Shown here piece by piece: positions 7,448 through 15,703 of a DNA stretch of 64,000 nucleotides. A program made the position numbers and the translations under genes. A model generated the notes under the pieces. That model was not told where the DNA came from. It searched no databases and saw only the letters and a program-made list of their open reading frames with translations. This stretch comes from Anaerobiospirillum sp. NML120448 (GTDB lineage Bacteria; Pseudomonadota; Gammaproteobacteria; Enterobacterales; Succinivibrionaceae). How positions within the stretch are numbered: the stretch's first letter is position 1; each line of letters opens with the position of its first letter. The stretch is taken from NCBI RefSeq assembly GCF_023050945.1, contig NZ_JALKIM010000005.1:29440-93439 (forward strand). Direction: 5' to 3'.

Positions 7448-10400
7448 TTAAAGACTATCAGGATTGAGTTCTAACTCACCACCATCGCTTGCGCCAGCGT
7501 CTACGCTCGCACTTGCAATAGCGTCTGCGCCCGCACCTTTGCCACTAGCAACGCCCGAACCAGCACCAGCGCCTGAGGCCAGGCATTGGCTCTCTCCTGA
7601 GCCTGGGTACTGGCCCTGGCCAGTGCCTGGGCTCATGGCGTTAAGATTAGGCCGCTTATCGTTAGAGAGTAAAGTACTTCTGGAGAGATCTTGACCAGTT
7701 AGCTCCTCTACCAAACCAGTAGTAGCAATTTGCTCTTTGTGTAAGTTAGCTGCCTCTAAGATATTTGCTACAGGCAACCAAGCTGACATCTTGGCAAACA
7801 TATCACGGTCATACATGCGGTTTTGCACAAACTCAGCATCAGTAACCTCAAAGATATTCTTAGTCTGAGCAATACCATGGATCTTCTTCAAGAGAGTAAC
7901 TACTTTGTAAATTTCCTCTTTACTAAAGGAGGCAAAAGAGCGTCTTAGCATTACTAATACTTTTAAGAACTCCTCTCCTTGGAGCGAGGCAATATAAGCA
8001 TTGAGTAATTGCAAAATACCATTACGATAGAAAATACTGGCCTTTGATACCTTTAAAATCGAGTAGAAGAAGCCAATACAATCATTGTTTTCAATAATAG
8101 AACCATAGACAAATTGATCGACAAAACGCTCAAACTCATCATAAGTAATTTGCTTGTTCTTAAATAAGAATGATACGTAAGCACCTTGTAAGCTAGCACC
8201 TATATCAGAGTCCTTACTTAATTCAAAAAGCAGCTCGTAATAAGACTTAGTAATGTACTCATACTTGTTAAAGTAATAATCAAGCTTCATTAAACTATCA
8301 ATATACTCATCAAGCTCGTCCTCACTAATATCAACAGTGTCTGTTAAGACCTGTAGAGCACGCTTGAGCACTAATTTAATTAAACCATCGATAACCTTTT
8401 GGTTGTCCTTAGTGGTTTTAGCAATCAAACCATAAGAGTTAAGCATATCTAAGGAACGGGCAATATCAGATAAATTGCGCTCATGATAGATGGTATTAGT
8501 AATCAGTTGTTGCAGACGCTGGTATTGTCTTTCAATACCCATGTCTATGCAGTCTTTAAATAAACCACAGAGCTCAACTAAAGACAAACCACCTTGCTCG
8601 AGGCTCTCTTTTACTTTAGCCTCACTGGCAAGTTCTAAAGTATCACCATATTCAGCCGCCTCAATAATGGACATCACTACCTGATCGGTAAAACGATAAG
8701 TGTAAGTTTCAGTACGCTTGATATAGTTAGCGTTGTGGTGGCGATTATATTGGTCTACTTCAAAACCTGGACATAAGTAAGACACTTGGGCAAAGAATCG
8801 ACCTTTAAGGACATTTTTTTCATCCTTAAAAATATCGATATTGGCCTTATGCACCTCCTGATCGTCACTCTTAAGAGCAAAGGTTTTGGCTTTATAAACA
8901 AAGTCACGCCAGATAGGAGGAACATTAACGTCTAAAGGCACCTTACCTAAAGGAACAGTGGTTAAAGCCTTTTGTAAGTTAATTAAAATGTAATGAGAGT
9001 CGTTGTACTCTTCTTTGATAAAAGTACTTTTGACCGCATCAATTAACTCATGAACCGAAGGCGCAAGCTTATCGCGCAATGAGGCCAAGCCTTTGAGCAT
9101 TACCTGACAATCGAGTTGTACCGCCGTGCTCATCTTGTTTTGGCGATAATCTTTAACTTTTCTGGCAAAGAAGAAATTGTTGGCATCACAAGCATTAATG
9201 ATTTGCTCTTGATTAGCTTTAAATGACAATAAAGCCTCTTTTTGAGCCTCATTATAAACAGTAGTGTCATAAGAGACCTTTAATTGCTTTGAGCTCTTAT
9301 TCTTATTGATACCCAAAGCATTTTGCACTTGAGCAACCTTGGCGCTAAAAGTTTCACTATCCTTAATCTTAGCCTGATCTTTAATCGAACCAAGCTCTTT
9401 AATAGTGTTTACCACATCCAAGAGTCTACCTGCTGGCGTAATTGAGCCCTGGGCAGCATTATTATGCTTCTTGCGTTTCTTCTTTTTCTTACCAGAACCA
9501 GCCTGGCCATTAGGATCAGCTTGATTAGCTTGATCATCCTGTTTAGCACTTGCCTCTTCTTCATCGAGAACAGCCTTGCTAATCTTGTTATCCAAATGAC
9601 AAATGGCTGATAGCGGATCATCCCAGTACTCAAAATTCTCACTATTAGCAGCAATAGCCTGATAGCCCCCAATATCATCACCTGATAACAACTTAGCATC
9701 AGGGCCAAAAGATAAGGAAGTGCTAATAGCTTGATAGAGCTTATGATAGTAGTAAGGAAATACAATGCCTGAGGCATACTCACTTTGAACATCAGTAGCC
9801 TTGAAAGAATAAGGAATTAAGAAGCAATTGTCCTTAGATTTAGGGAATTTTAAAGGCTTCTCTTTTTTCTTCTTATAGTAAAGATAGTCGCATAAAGCTA
9901 CTGAGTGCATACCGCCAGTAATCACCAAAATGCGCTTATGGTTCTTTTGGGCAGCAGTAATGTGCTTGAGCATAAAGAGCTCACGCTGAACCATATCAAG
10001 CACTTGCTCGTCAGAAATGCCTTTTCTAATGCAATAGCAGTAGCTATAAATATTGTGGAGAAAAGTCTTAGTATCTTGCGCAAGAGCATTGATCTCAAAA
10101 TTGCGATCCCAAAATTCCTCAAAGCTCAAATCGCCGCTTTTCTTAAACAGCTCTTGATAATAGCTAGAACGACCAAATTCTTTTTCATCGCTACTGCATT
10201 GATTATGATCTTGATCCAAGATCTCTTGGCTTTGCTGTTGTTGCATACAATGATCAATGTAGTCTTTTTCACAAGAGCTTAAATCAATGCATTGATACTC
10301 AATGTTACGCTTAAGAGCTTCTTTTAATGCTACATACTCAGGAGAGTAAGACAGCATAGGATAGATATATCTAAAGCCAACATCCACCTCTTGCTCTTCT

Positions 10401-11407
10401 AAGGCTGACTCAGGATCATCCTCATTAACTGGAACTAATTGAATAGTCTTAGTGGAGCCATAGCTAAAAAAAGCAATAGGAGGTACTACCTTCTCATTAG
10501 CCAAGTGTTTTACTTGATCTTGGCAAATGTGAGGCATCTCTACAGCAATAAAATCAGGCTGATAAGCATCAATAATTCTAGGCAGGTGCAAGCCCATAGC
10601 CACAGAGTGATGGCGTATTGGTACTAATAGTACAGGCGCATTAAAATCTAATGCCTTGGCAGCATGAGCCTCAATGCTTTCTTTAGACATAGGATCATCT
10701 TGAACCTTAGCCTTCTTAGCTGCCTTAGAGGTTTTCTTAGCCTTGCCCTTTTCCAATTCAGGCTCGGTTACATCACAATTAGCCTCAGCACTCATACCAT
10801 CTTGGTTGTCGCTATTAGTTGGCTCTTGAGCTTGTGCTTGAGCTTGGCCCTCATTGCAAGTATCGCTAAGTGCACCAGACACGTTCTTAGCACTAGCCTT
10901 TGCAGTTTCATTAGTACCCTCAACCTTAGAGCTTTCACTATCAGCTAAAGCACCCTCATCTTCGCAAAGGACACTATCAGTGCTAGCCGAGCTAGCAGAG
11001 CTGACTTTGCTAGCTTTGCTGTTTTTGCTAGAAGCCTTGGTAGCTTTAGTAGCCTTGGCTGCCTTAGGCTCGGCCTCTGCCTTGGTAGACTTAGCCTCTG
11101 TAGTGGCCTTGGTAGCTTTGGCCTTGGTAGCTTTGGCTGTCTTGCGGACTTTCTTGCCATCAGCGCTAGCGTGCTGTTCCTGAGGATCTAAAGACTGATC
11201 CTCTTGAGAGACTGCAGCGCCAGTTGTTTCTGTACTAATGGCAGTATCAACAGAGCTAAGTTCTGATTGTGAGGCTTTGGTAGTTACTTGAGCTTTAGAC
11301 TTACGAGTACGCTTGGTAGCAGTTTTTGGGCTGTCCTGTTTTTCCTGAACAAGAGCATCATTAGTCTCTGGAGCTTCATTGGCTTGTGATCCACGCAAAG
11401 TGGCCAT
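7448..11407 (-). CDS. Giant DUF5682-like (ChaN/EreA-type fold) protein, YehM-like, with histone-H1-like N-terminal tail
   Basis: 1319 aa. Residues 1-250 are a low-complexity tail of Lys, Ala, Thr and Ser (repeats such as KATKAKATKATTEAK at ~92-106) that resembles histone H1 C-termini. The folded part starts at ~252 with VLLVPIRHHSVA, an acidic AVEMP (~288-292), and a later ITGGMHSVAL (H501). These are the His/Glu motifs I associate with DUF5682 and the ChaN/EreA-like superfamily. A second basic linker (KKKKKRKKH) lies near 645, a long helical region follows, and the C-terminus (~1260-1319) is Gly/Ala/Ser-rich. E. coli YehM is much shorter (about 759 aa). AAAGGAGGTG precedes the ATG, and the upstream gene's TAA overlaps this site, so translation is coupled to the ATPase. 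Enzymatic activity is unknown. Confidence 0.82.
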   Translation of the reverse strand: MATLRGSQANEAPETNDALVQEKQDSPKTATKRTRKSKAQVTTKASQSELSSVDTAISTETTGAAVSQEDQSLDPQEQHASADGKKVRKTAKATKAKATKATTEAKSTKAEAEPKAAKATKATKASSKNSKASKVSSASSASTDSVLCEDEGALADSESSKVEGTNETAKASAKNVSGALSDTCNEGQAQAQAQEPTNSDNQDGMSAEANCDVTEPELEKGKAKKTSKAAKKAKVQDDPMSKESIEAHAAKALDFNAPVLLVPIRHHSVAMGLHLPRIIDAYQPDFIAVEMPHICQDQVKHLANEKVVPPIAFFSYGSTKTIQLVPVNEDDPESALEEQEVDVGFRYIYPMLSYSPEYVALKEALKRNIEYQCIDLSSCEKDYIDHCMQQQQSQEILDQDHNQCSSDEKEFGRSSYYQELFKKSGDLSFEEFWDRNFEINALAQDTKTFLHNIYSYCYCIRKGISDEQVLDMVQRELFMLKHITAAQKNHKRILVITGGMHSVALCDYLYYKKKKEKPLKFPKSKDNCFLIPYSFKATDVQSEYASGIVFPYYYHKLYQAISTSLSFGPDAKLLSGDDIGGYQAIAANSENFEYWDDPLSAICHLDNKISKAVLDEEEASAKQDDQANQADPNGQAGSGKKKKKRKKHNNAAQGSITPAGRLLDVVNTIKELGSIKDQAKIKDSETFSAKVAQVQNALGINKNKSSKQLKVSYDTTVYNEAQKEALLSFKANQEQIINACDANNFFFARKVKDYRQNKMSTAVQLDCQVMLKGLASLRDKLAPSVHELIDAVKSTFIKEEYNDSHYILINLQKALTTVPLGKVPLDVNVPPIWRDFVYKAKTFALKSDDQEVHKANIDIFKDEKNVLKGRFFAQVSYLCPGFEVDQYNRHHNANYIKRTETYTYRFTDQVVMSIIEAAEYGDTLELASEAKVKESLEQGGLSLVELCGLFKDCIDMGIERQYQRLQQLITNTIYHERNLSDIARSLDMLNSYGLIAKTTKDNQKVIDGLIKLVLKRALQVLTDTVDISEDELDEYIDSLMKLDYYFNKYEYITKSYYELLFELSKDSDIGASLQGAYVSFLFKNKQITYDEFERFVDQFVYGSIIENNDCIGFFYSILKVSKASIFYRNGILQLLNAYIASLQGEEFLKVLVMLRRSFASFSKEEIYKVVTLLKKIHGIAQTKNIFEVTDAEFVQNRMYDRDMFAKMSAWLPVANILEAANLHKEQIATTGLVEELTGQDLSRSTLLSNDKRPNLNAMSPGTGQGQYPGSGESQCLASGAGAGSGVASGKGAGADAIASASVDAGASDGGELELNPDSL

Positions 11408-11419
11408 AGCGCACCTCCT

Positions 11420-12523
11420 TTAGCACTTAGCTACTAAATTAGCAAAATCTTGGTACAAGGTATCGTCGGTCTTTTCTTGGGTCTTAGCCATAGCCTTAAC
11501 ATAGTTTTTAAAGAGCTTAAGGTCACTTTCCTTATCTTTAACAATGGCAGAGCTAATATTGTTTACCAAAGTTTTTAAGGACAATTGATCATCATGGTAG
11601 AAGTGAGCATCAACAACTGTTTGATGGTAAACCTGTACCGCTTCGGCAGTAGAAAGGACGGCCTCAGGCTTATCAAACTTACCACCAGAACTATTTTGTC
11701 CAGTACGTAAATCTCTAAAGGTAGTGGCTAATAAATCAATCATAGAGTCATCCAGTAAAGTCTCTGGCATATCAGCACAAAGCTTGGAGCACTCCTTTTT
11801 AATTACTGCCATTTCCATATTAATATTGTTAATAGGACGTACAGTCTCAAAGTTGAAACGACGCTTAAGAGCTGCGGACATTTCATTAACGCCCTTATCT
11901 CTAGTATTAGCAGTAGCAATAATATTAAAGCCACGTTGAGCCATGATATATGGCTGATCTTTAAGCTCAGGAACTGACAAAATCTTATCTGACATAACTG
12001 AGATTAAAGAGTCTTGAATTTCTAAAGGAGCACGGGTGATTTCCTCAAAGCGAGTAATAATGCCTTGAGTAAGGCCAATATATAAAGGAGATGGTACCAA
12101 AGCCTCTGGAATTGGGCCTTTAGCAATTAACAAAGCATAGTTCCAAGAGTACTTGATCATATCCTCAGTAAGACCAATACTACCTTGAATAGTATTGCGG
12201 CTGTTATTGCAAATGGCGGCTGTTAAAAGCTCGCTTAAATAAGATTTAGCAGTACCAGGCTCACCAATGAGCATTAAAGGACGAGAGCTAGCTAAAGCCA
12301 CAATACAACGCTCTACTAAGGCATTATCGCCGTAGAACTTTTGACTAATAGTGATACTTTTGCCATTGTGCTCTAATGGCTTGTCTCTACCAAGAATAAA
12401 ATCACGAACTGCTTTAGGTGATAACTGCCAATTAGCAGGACGCTCACCCTTATCATTAGCAGCTAAAGCCTCAAGCTCTTCTTGGTATAAAACTTCCATG
12501 CATGGCTTTAAAACTTCACTCAT
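11420..12523 (-). CDS. MoxR-family AAA+ ATPase, YehL-like
   Basis: 367 aa, near the length of E. coli YehL. Walker A GEPGTAKS is at 87-94. The Walker B region reads GIITRFEEITR (154-164), where the usual Asp-Glu pair is Glu-Glu. A sensor-type segment (IIATANTRDKGVNEMSAALKRRFNFE region, ~201-226) carries the arginine finger area. MoxR ATPases act as chaperone-like machines with a vWA partner, which is encoded two genes downstream. It is first in the operon. The next gene starts 12 nt after its stop, with the stop codon inside that gene's Shine-Dalgarno. The start at 12523 has GGGTGA upstream. The cellular client is unknown. Confidence 0.88.
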   Translation of the reverse strand: MSEVLKPCMEVLYQEELEALAANDKGERPANWQLSPKAVRDFILGRDKPLEHNGKSITISQKFYGDNALVERCIVALASSRPLMLIGEPGTAKSYLSELLTAAICNNSRNTIQGSIGLTEDMIKYSWNYALLIAKGPIPEALVPSPLYIGLTQGIITRFEEITRAPLEIQDSLISVMSDKILSVPELKDQPYIMAQRGFNIIATANTRDKGVNEMSAALKRRFNFETVRPINNINMEMAVIKKECSKLCADMPETLLDDSMIDLLATTFRDLRTGQNSSGGKFDKPEAVLSTAEAVQVYHQTVVDAHFYHDDQLSLKTLVNNISSAIVKDKESDLKLFKNYVKAMAKTQEKTDDTLYQDFANLVAKC

Positions 12524-12831
12524 AAATCACCCTATCGAAATGTAAAAACTTAATATCAAAAAATGCCGCAATCACTATTCGAGCTATAAAACACTCATTA
12601 CAAGTATAGAAATTATTGTACTATAATGCAATAGCCTTGCATCACATATTAAATATACATGTATCCATTAACAGATTAACTAAGTATATTGCCTTAATCT
12701 ATATCCCTTACCCACAGGATTTAGCTAGCCTTCAACTACACCAAACAAAACAAATTACCAACTCCATCACCAGTGCAAACTCCAGTGCCAGCTCCAACAG
12801 CAGCACCAGCAGCAGCACAATGGATCAATAC

Positions 12832-12857
12832 CAACGGCAACGGCAACGGCAACGGCC
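12832..12857. repeat. (CAACGG)x4 hexamer repeat
   Basis: Four tandem CAACGG units in non-coding sequence upstream of the MoxR operon. Confidence 0.85.
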
Positions 12858-13356
12858 ATAACCAAGGCAACGATAAAGGCAACACCAAAAGCGCACCACT
12901 ACTACCTAAATAGCATTAGCACCAATAAATGGCCTTAGCAGTGCAGGCATGCGCTATGCGGTGTACTAAGGCAATGTCTGTGCTTTATGTTATGAGCTTT
13001 TAGCTTAAGCTAAGGCTTAAGATAGAGTCTAAGCTTGCTCTTTAGCAAGAGCTCATACATTAGTTAGTGATATAGAGTTAATCTGTACAGCACTTTTGTG
13101 CCCTGCTGTAATGTTAGCCTTAGAAGCTAAGCCATTAGGACTGCTGATTATGGACTGTGGCTTGTTGTTCTTGGGCATCAGCTGGTCAGCTGTAAGCTTC
13201 AAACTGCAAGTTGTTAGCTGTAGGATTCTAAACTATGTGCGGTTAGCTAAGGACTGCATGATGTAAACTTGAAGTTTGCTGCTTGCAGCTTGCTGCTGCT
13301 GGCTGCAAGGTGTAAGCGGCGGAGTGAAGCTTTGCTGTGAGGTATTTTTAGGGCCT

Positions 13357-13404
13357 AAAAAAACAATAAGGCTCTCTGTCAAACTAACACCAGAGAGCCT
13401 TATT
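13357..13404 (-). terminator. Terminator of the chemotaxis receptor gene
   Basis: A 14-bp stem (AATAAGGCTCTCTG with CAGAGAGCCTTATT) and a run of A on the plus strand that becomes T7 downstream on the minus strand. It lies 135 nt beyond the stop of the receptor gene. Confidence 0.9.
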
Positions 13405-13538
13405 AATGTGAGCTATTGCCTTTTAGCTCACTAACTCAACCAAACATTATAAAAAAACCAATTCATGTCATAAATTAGCTTTTGGCAGGGTTTGTCCCTG
13501 CAAGGTTAATTATAGGCCTATCTTAACAAAATACAATA

Positions 13539-15176
13539 CTACTCATATTTGAATGATGAAGTAAGGCGCTTTAAGTTATTAGCTTGAGAGCTTAACTCAT
13601 TGGAAAGATCAGAAATCTTTTGTGAGGCCTCATTGCCGCTCTCAGCCATAGAGCTAATATTGCTAAATGATGAGCTAACCTGCTGCAAGATATTGTTCTG
13701 ACTATCAGCAGCTTGTGCGATTTGGTTAGACATGTCTTGAATGTCATTTACTCTATTGTTAATAGAGTTTAAAGCAGTACCAGCTCGCTCAGCCTGTTGT
13801 ACCACTAACTTAGCTTGATCGCTAGAGTGCTGCATAGCCTCAGTAGCTCTTCTGGTTTGCTCTTGGTTAGTTTTAATCAGATCGATAATACCATTGGTAG
13901 AATCCTTGGTACGACCAGCCAAGGCACGCACCTCATCAGCTACCACGGCAAAGCCACGACCATGTTCACCAGCACGAGCAGCCTCAATAGCAGCGTTAAG
14001 AGCTAATAAGTTAGTTTGCTCAGCAATTTCAGCAATAATCTTAATCACATTGCCAATTTCTTGGGCATTAGTATTGAGGTCATTAATAATATTAAGTACT
14101 TGGTCTAAGTGAGATACCAGGTTGTTGATGCTCTCAATAGTCTTTTGTACTTCCTCATTACCGCTGCTAGTCTCTAAAGTTGCGCCCTGGGCAGTGTTGG
14201 CACCATTGTCGGCTAGCTGAGCAACATTGTTTACACCAGCTACTAAATCCTCAATAAAGGTATTACCACTATGAGTCTCTTCTTTTTGATGCACACTAAA
14301 CTCGGCGTTTTGAGAAGCAATAGAGGAGAAAGAGTGAGCTGAGTTATTTAAGCTTTCAGTTAAAGTTGAAATCTTACCAATAGTGGCAGACAACTCTTTG
14401 GCCATCACATTTAAATAATCAGCAATGGAATCTTTGTATTGGGTTTGAGAGCGTACAGTCAAATCGCCATTGGCAAACTTCTTAATGAAGTCTACGGCAT
14501 CTTCTGGATTGCCACCAACGACACGCTTAATATTCTCAATGGAGCTAAAGCCGATAATTACACCTAAAATTACTGAGAATACTGAGCCAACAATAATAAT
14601 GTAAAGTAAGCTGGTAGTTTGAGCTCTTACATAATTAACCTCAGATTGGGATCTTGCCTCTATCTCATCAATAAAGGCATTAATTACTCTTAACCAATCC
14701 TCAAAGTCCTTAGCTACTTCATTAACAATCAACTGCTCAGCAGGATCAATTTGATCTGCATTGATATAGCCTATGATCTTGTCTAGTTTAGGAGAGGTTC
14801 TTTTATCTACTGATTTAATGTCATTATAAAGACGCAATTGAGTTGCATCGACATTAGGATCAGCAAAAATAGTTTCCATTAAGCGGCTGGCTCTTAAATA
14901 GTCTGCTCTTAAGTCAGCAACAGTAGCTAAATGTTTTTGCCTTGATGAACTATCACGGGCTAATACAGCATCACGAATAGCAATAGAGCTATCATGTACC
15001 GCACCACGAAAATCAATAGCATGACGTTGTCTTACTGCTAAGTTATCGTTGATATGGCTCAAAGTACTATCAATGGATGAGACATAAATTAAGGTCGTGC
15101 ATGCCATTAATATGAAGAGGAAAATAAAGGAGCCAAAGCCTAGATAAAGACTTTTGATAATTCCTAAATGTCGCAT
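13539..15176 (-). CDS. Methyl-accepting chemotaxis protein
   Basis: 545 aa. Membrane helix 1 is at ~9-31, a periplasmic helical domain of four-helix-bundle type at ~32-186, and membrane helix 2 at ~187-212. A HAMP region follows ([19 protein letters not shown], 221-239), then the cytoplasmic coiled-coil signalling domain. The strictly conserved hairpin tip ([21 protein letters not shown] onwards) is at ~383-421; it binds CheA and CheW. There is no C-terminal NWETF-like tether for CheR/CheB. The ligand is unknown. Single gene, divergent from sppA, with its own terminator. The ribosome site is weak (GGAAC, 9 nt from the ATG). Confidence 0.95.
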   Translation of the reverse strand: MRHLGIIKSLYLGFGSFIFLFILMACTTLIYVSSIDSTLSHINDNLAVRQRHAIDFRGAVHDSSIAIRDAVLARDSSSRQKHLATVADLRADYLRASRLMETIFADPNVDATQLRLYNDIKSVDKRTSPKLDKIIGYINADQIDPAEQLIVNEVAKDFEDWLRVINAFIDEIEARSQSEVNYVRAQTTSLLYIIIVGSVFSVILGVIIGFSSIENIKRVVGGNPEDAVDFIKKFANGDLTVRSQTQYKDSIADYLNVMAKELSATIGKISTLTESLNNSAHSFSSIASQNAEFSVHQKEETHSGNTFIEDLVAGVNNVAQLADNGANTAQGATLETSSGNEEVQKTIESINNLVSHLDQVLNIINDLNTNAQEIGNVIKIIAEIAEQTNLLALNAAIEAARAGEHGRGFAVVADEVRALAGRTKDSTNGIIDLIKTNQEQTRRATEAMQHSSDQAKLVVQQAERAGTALNSINNRVNDIQDMSNQIAQAADSQNNILQQVSSSFSNISSMAESGNEASQKISDLSNELSSQANNLKRLTSSFKYE

Positions 15177-15703
15177 AAATGAGTTCCAAACTAGAGAAAA
15201 AGATTAACCAAATTAAAATCTGACCCCAATTACCAACATAAAGGAGCAAATAAGCTCATAAAGGACTCCATTATGCAGCGGTAAATCAAAACAACAGCTC
15301 AAATAAAATCAAACTATTACTAGATAATAGACACACATAGTAAGAATGATTCTTAGGATTAAGATTAATACCTTATGACCTGATAAAAAAAAAAAAAAAA
15401 AAACGAATAGCTCACGGCTTGTTAACATTTAACTCTATCTAAATAAGTACAGTTAAAGCTTATAAGCGGCGGTTCTATTGTTAGTTGTTAGTGTTTTAGC
15501 GGCGGAAAAATTAAGAGCTTTAGGCTCTAAATGATTTTTTTTTACCATCACCAAATATAAACACAATTGTACTGCAAGATAAAGATTAATTATCATCTTA
15601 GACCAAGCTTTTCTTACTTGAGCGTTATTAGTTTTAATGAGCGTGTTAAAATCATACATTTTTATAGTTTTCTAATAGCAAGACAGACAAAGGACTTTGC
15701 TAA
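15177..15703. other. Divergent promoter region with a 19-nt poly-A tract
   Basis: Lies between the receptor gene (-) and sppA (+), so it should carry promoters for both. It includes an uninterrupted run of 19 A (15385-15403), which is a likely length-variable tract. A 68-codon minus-strand frame at 15453-15659 has no ribosome site and is not called. Confidence 0.6.
15385..15403. repeat. Homopolymeric tract of 19 A
   Basis: Nineteen consecutive A residues about 210 nt upstream of the receptor start and 300 nt upstream of sppA. Confidence 0.95.

Larger units (their letters stand above)
12524..13538. other. Intergenic region with simple repeats, no gene seen
   Basis: Holds the promoter region of the MoxR operon (12524-12650, AT-rich), then Ser/Arg-coding low-complexity sequence including (CAACGG)x4 at 12832-12857 and CAGCACCAGCAGCAGCAC. 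GC-richer sequence with many TTGCTGC/GCAAG motifs follows (13140-13330). The plus-strand 81-codon frame at 12616 lacks a ribosome site and is made of the repeats, so it is not called. Confidence 0.6.

Noticed and set aside
12616..12861. 81-codon plus-strand frame
   Set aside because: Built from the Ser/Arg-coding simple repeats, no ribosome site, no resemblance to a protein.
15453..15659. 68-codon minus-strand frame divergent from sppA
   Set aside because: No Shine-Dalgarno before the ATG and no recognisable domain; lies in a promoter region.
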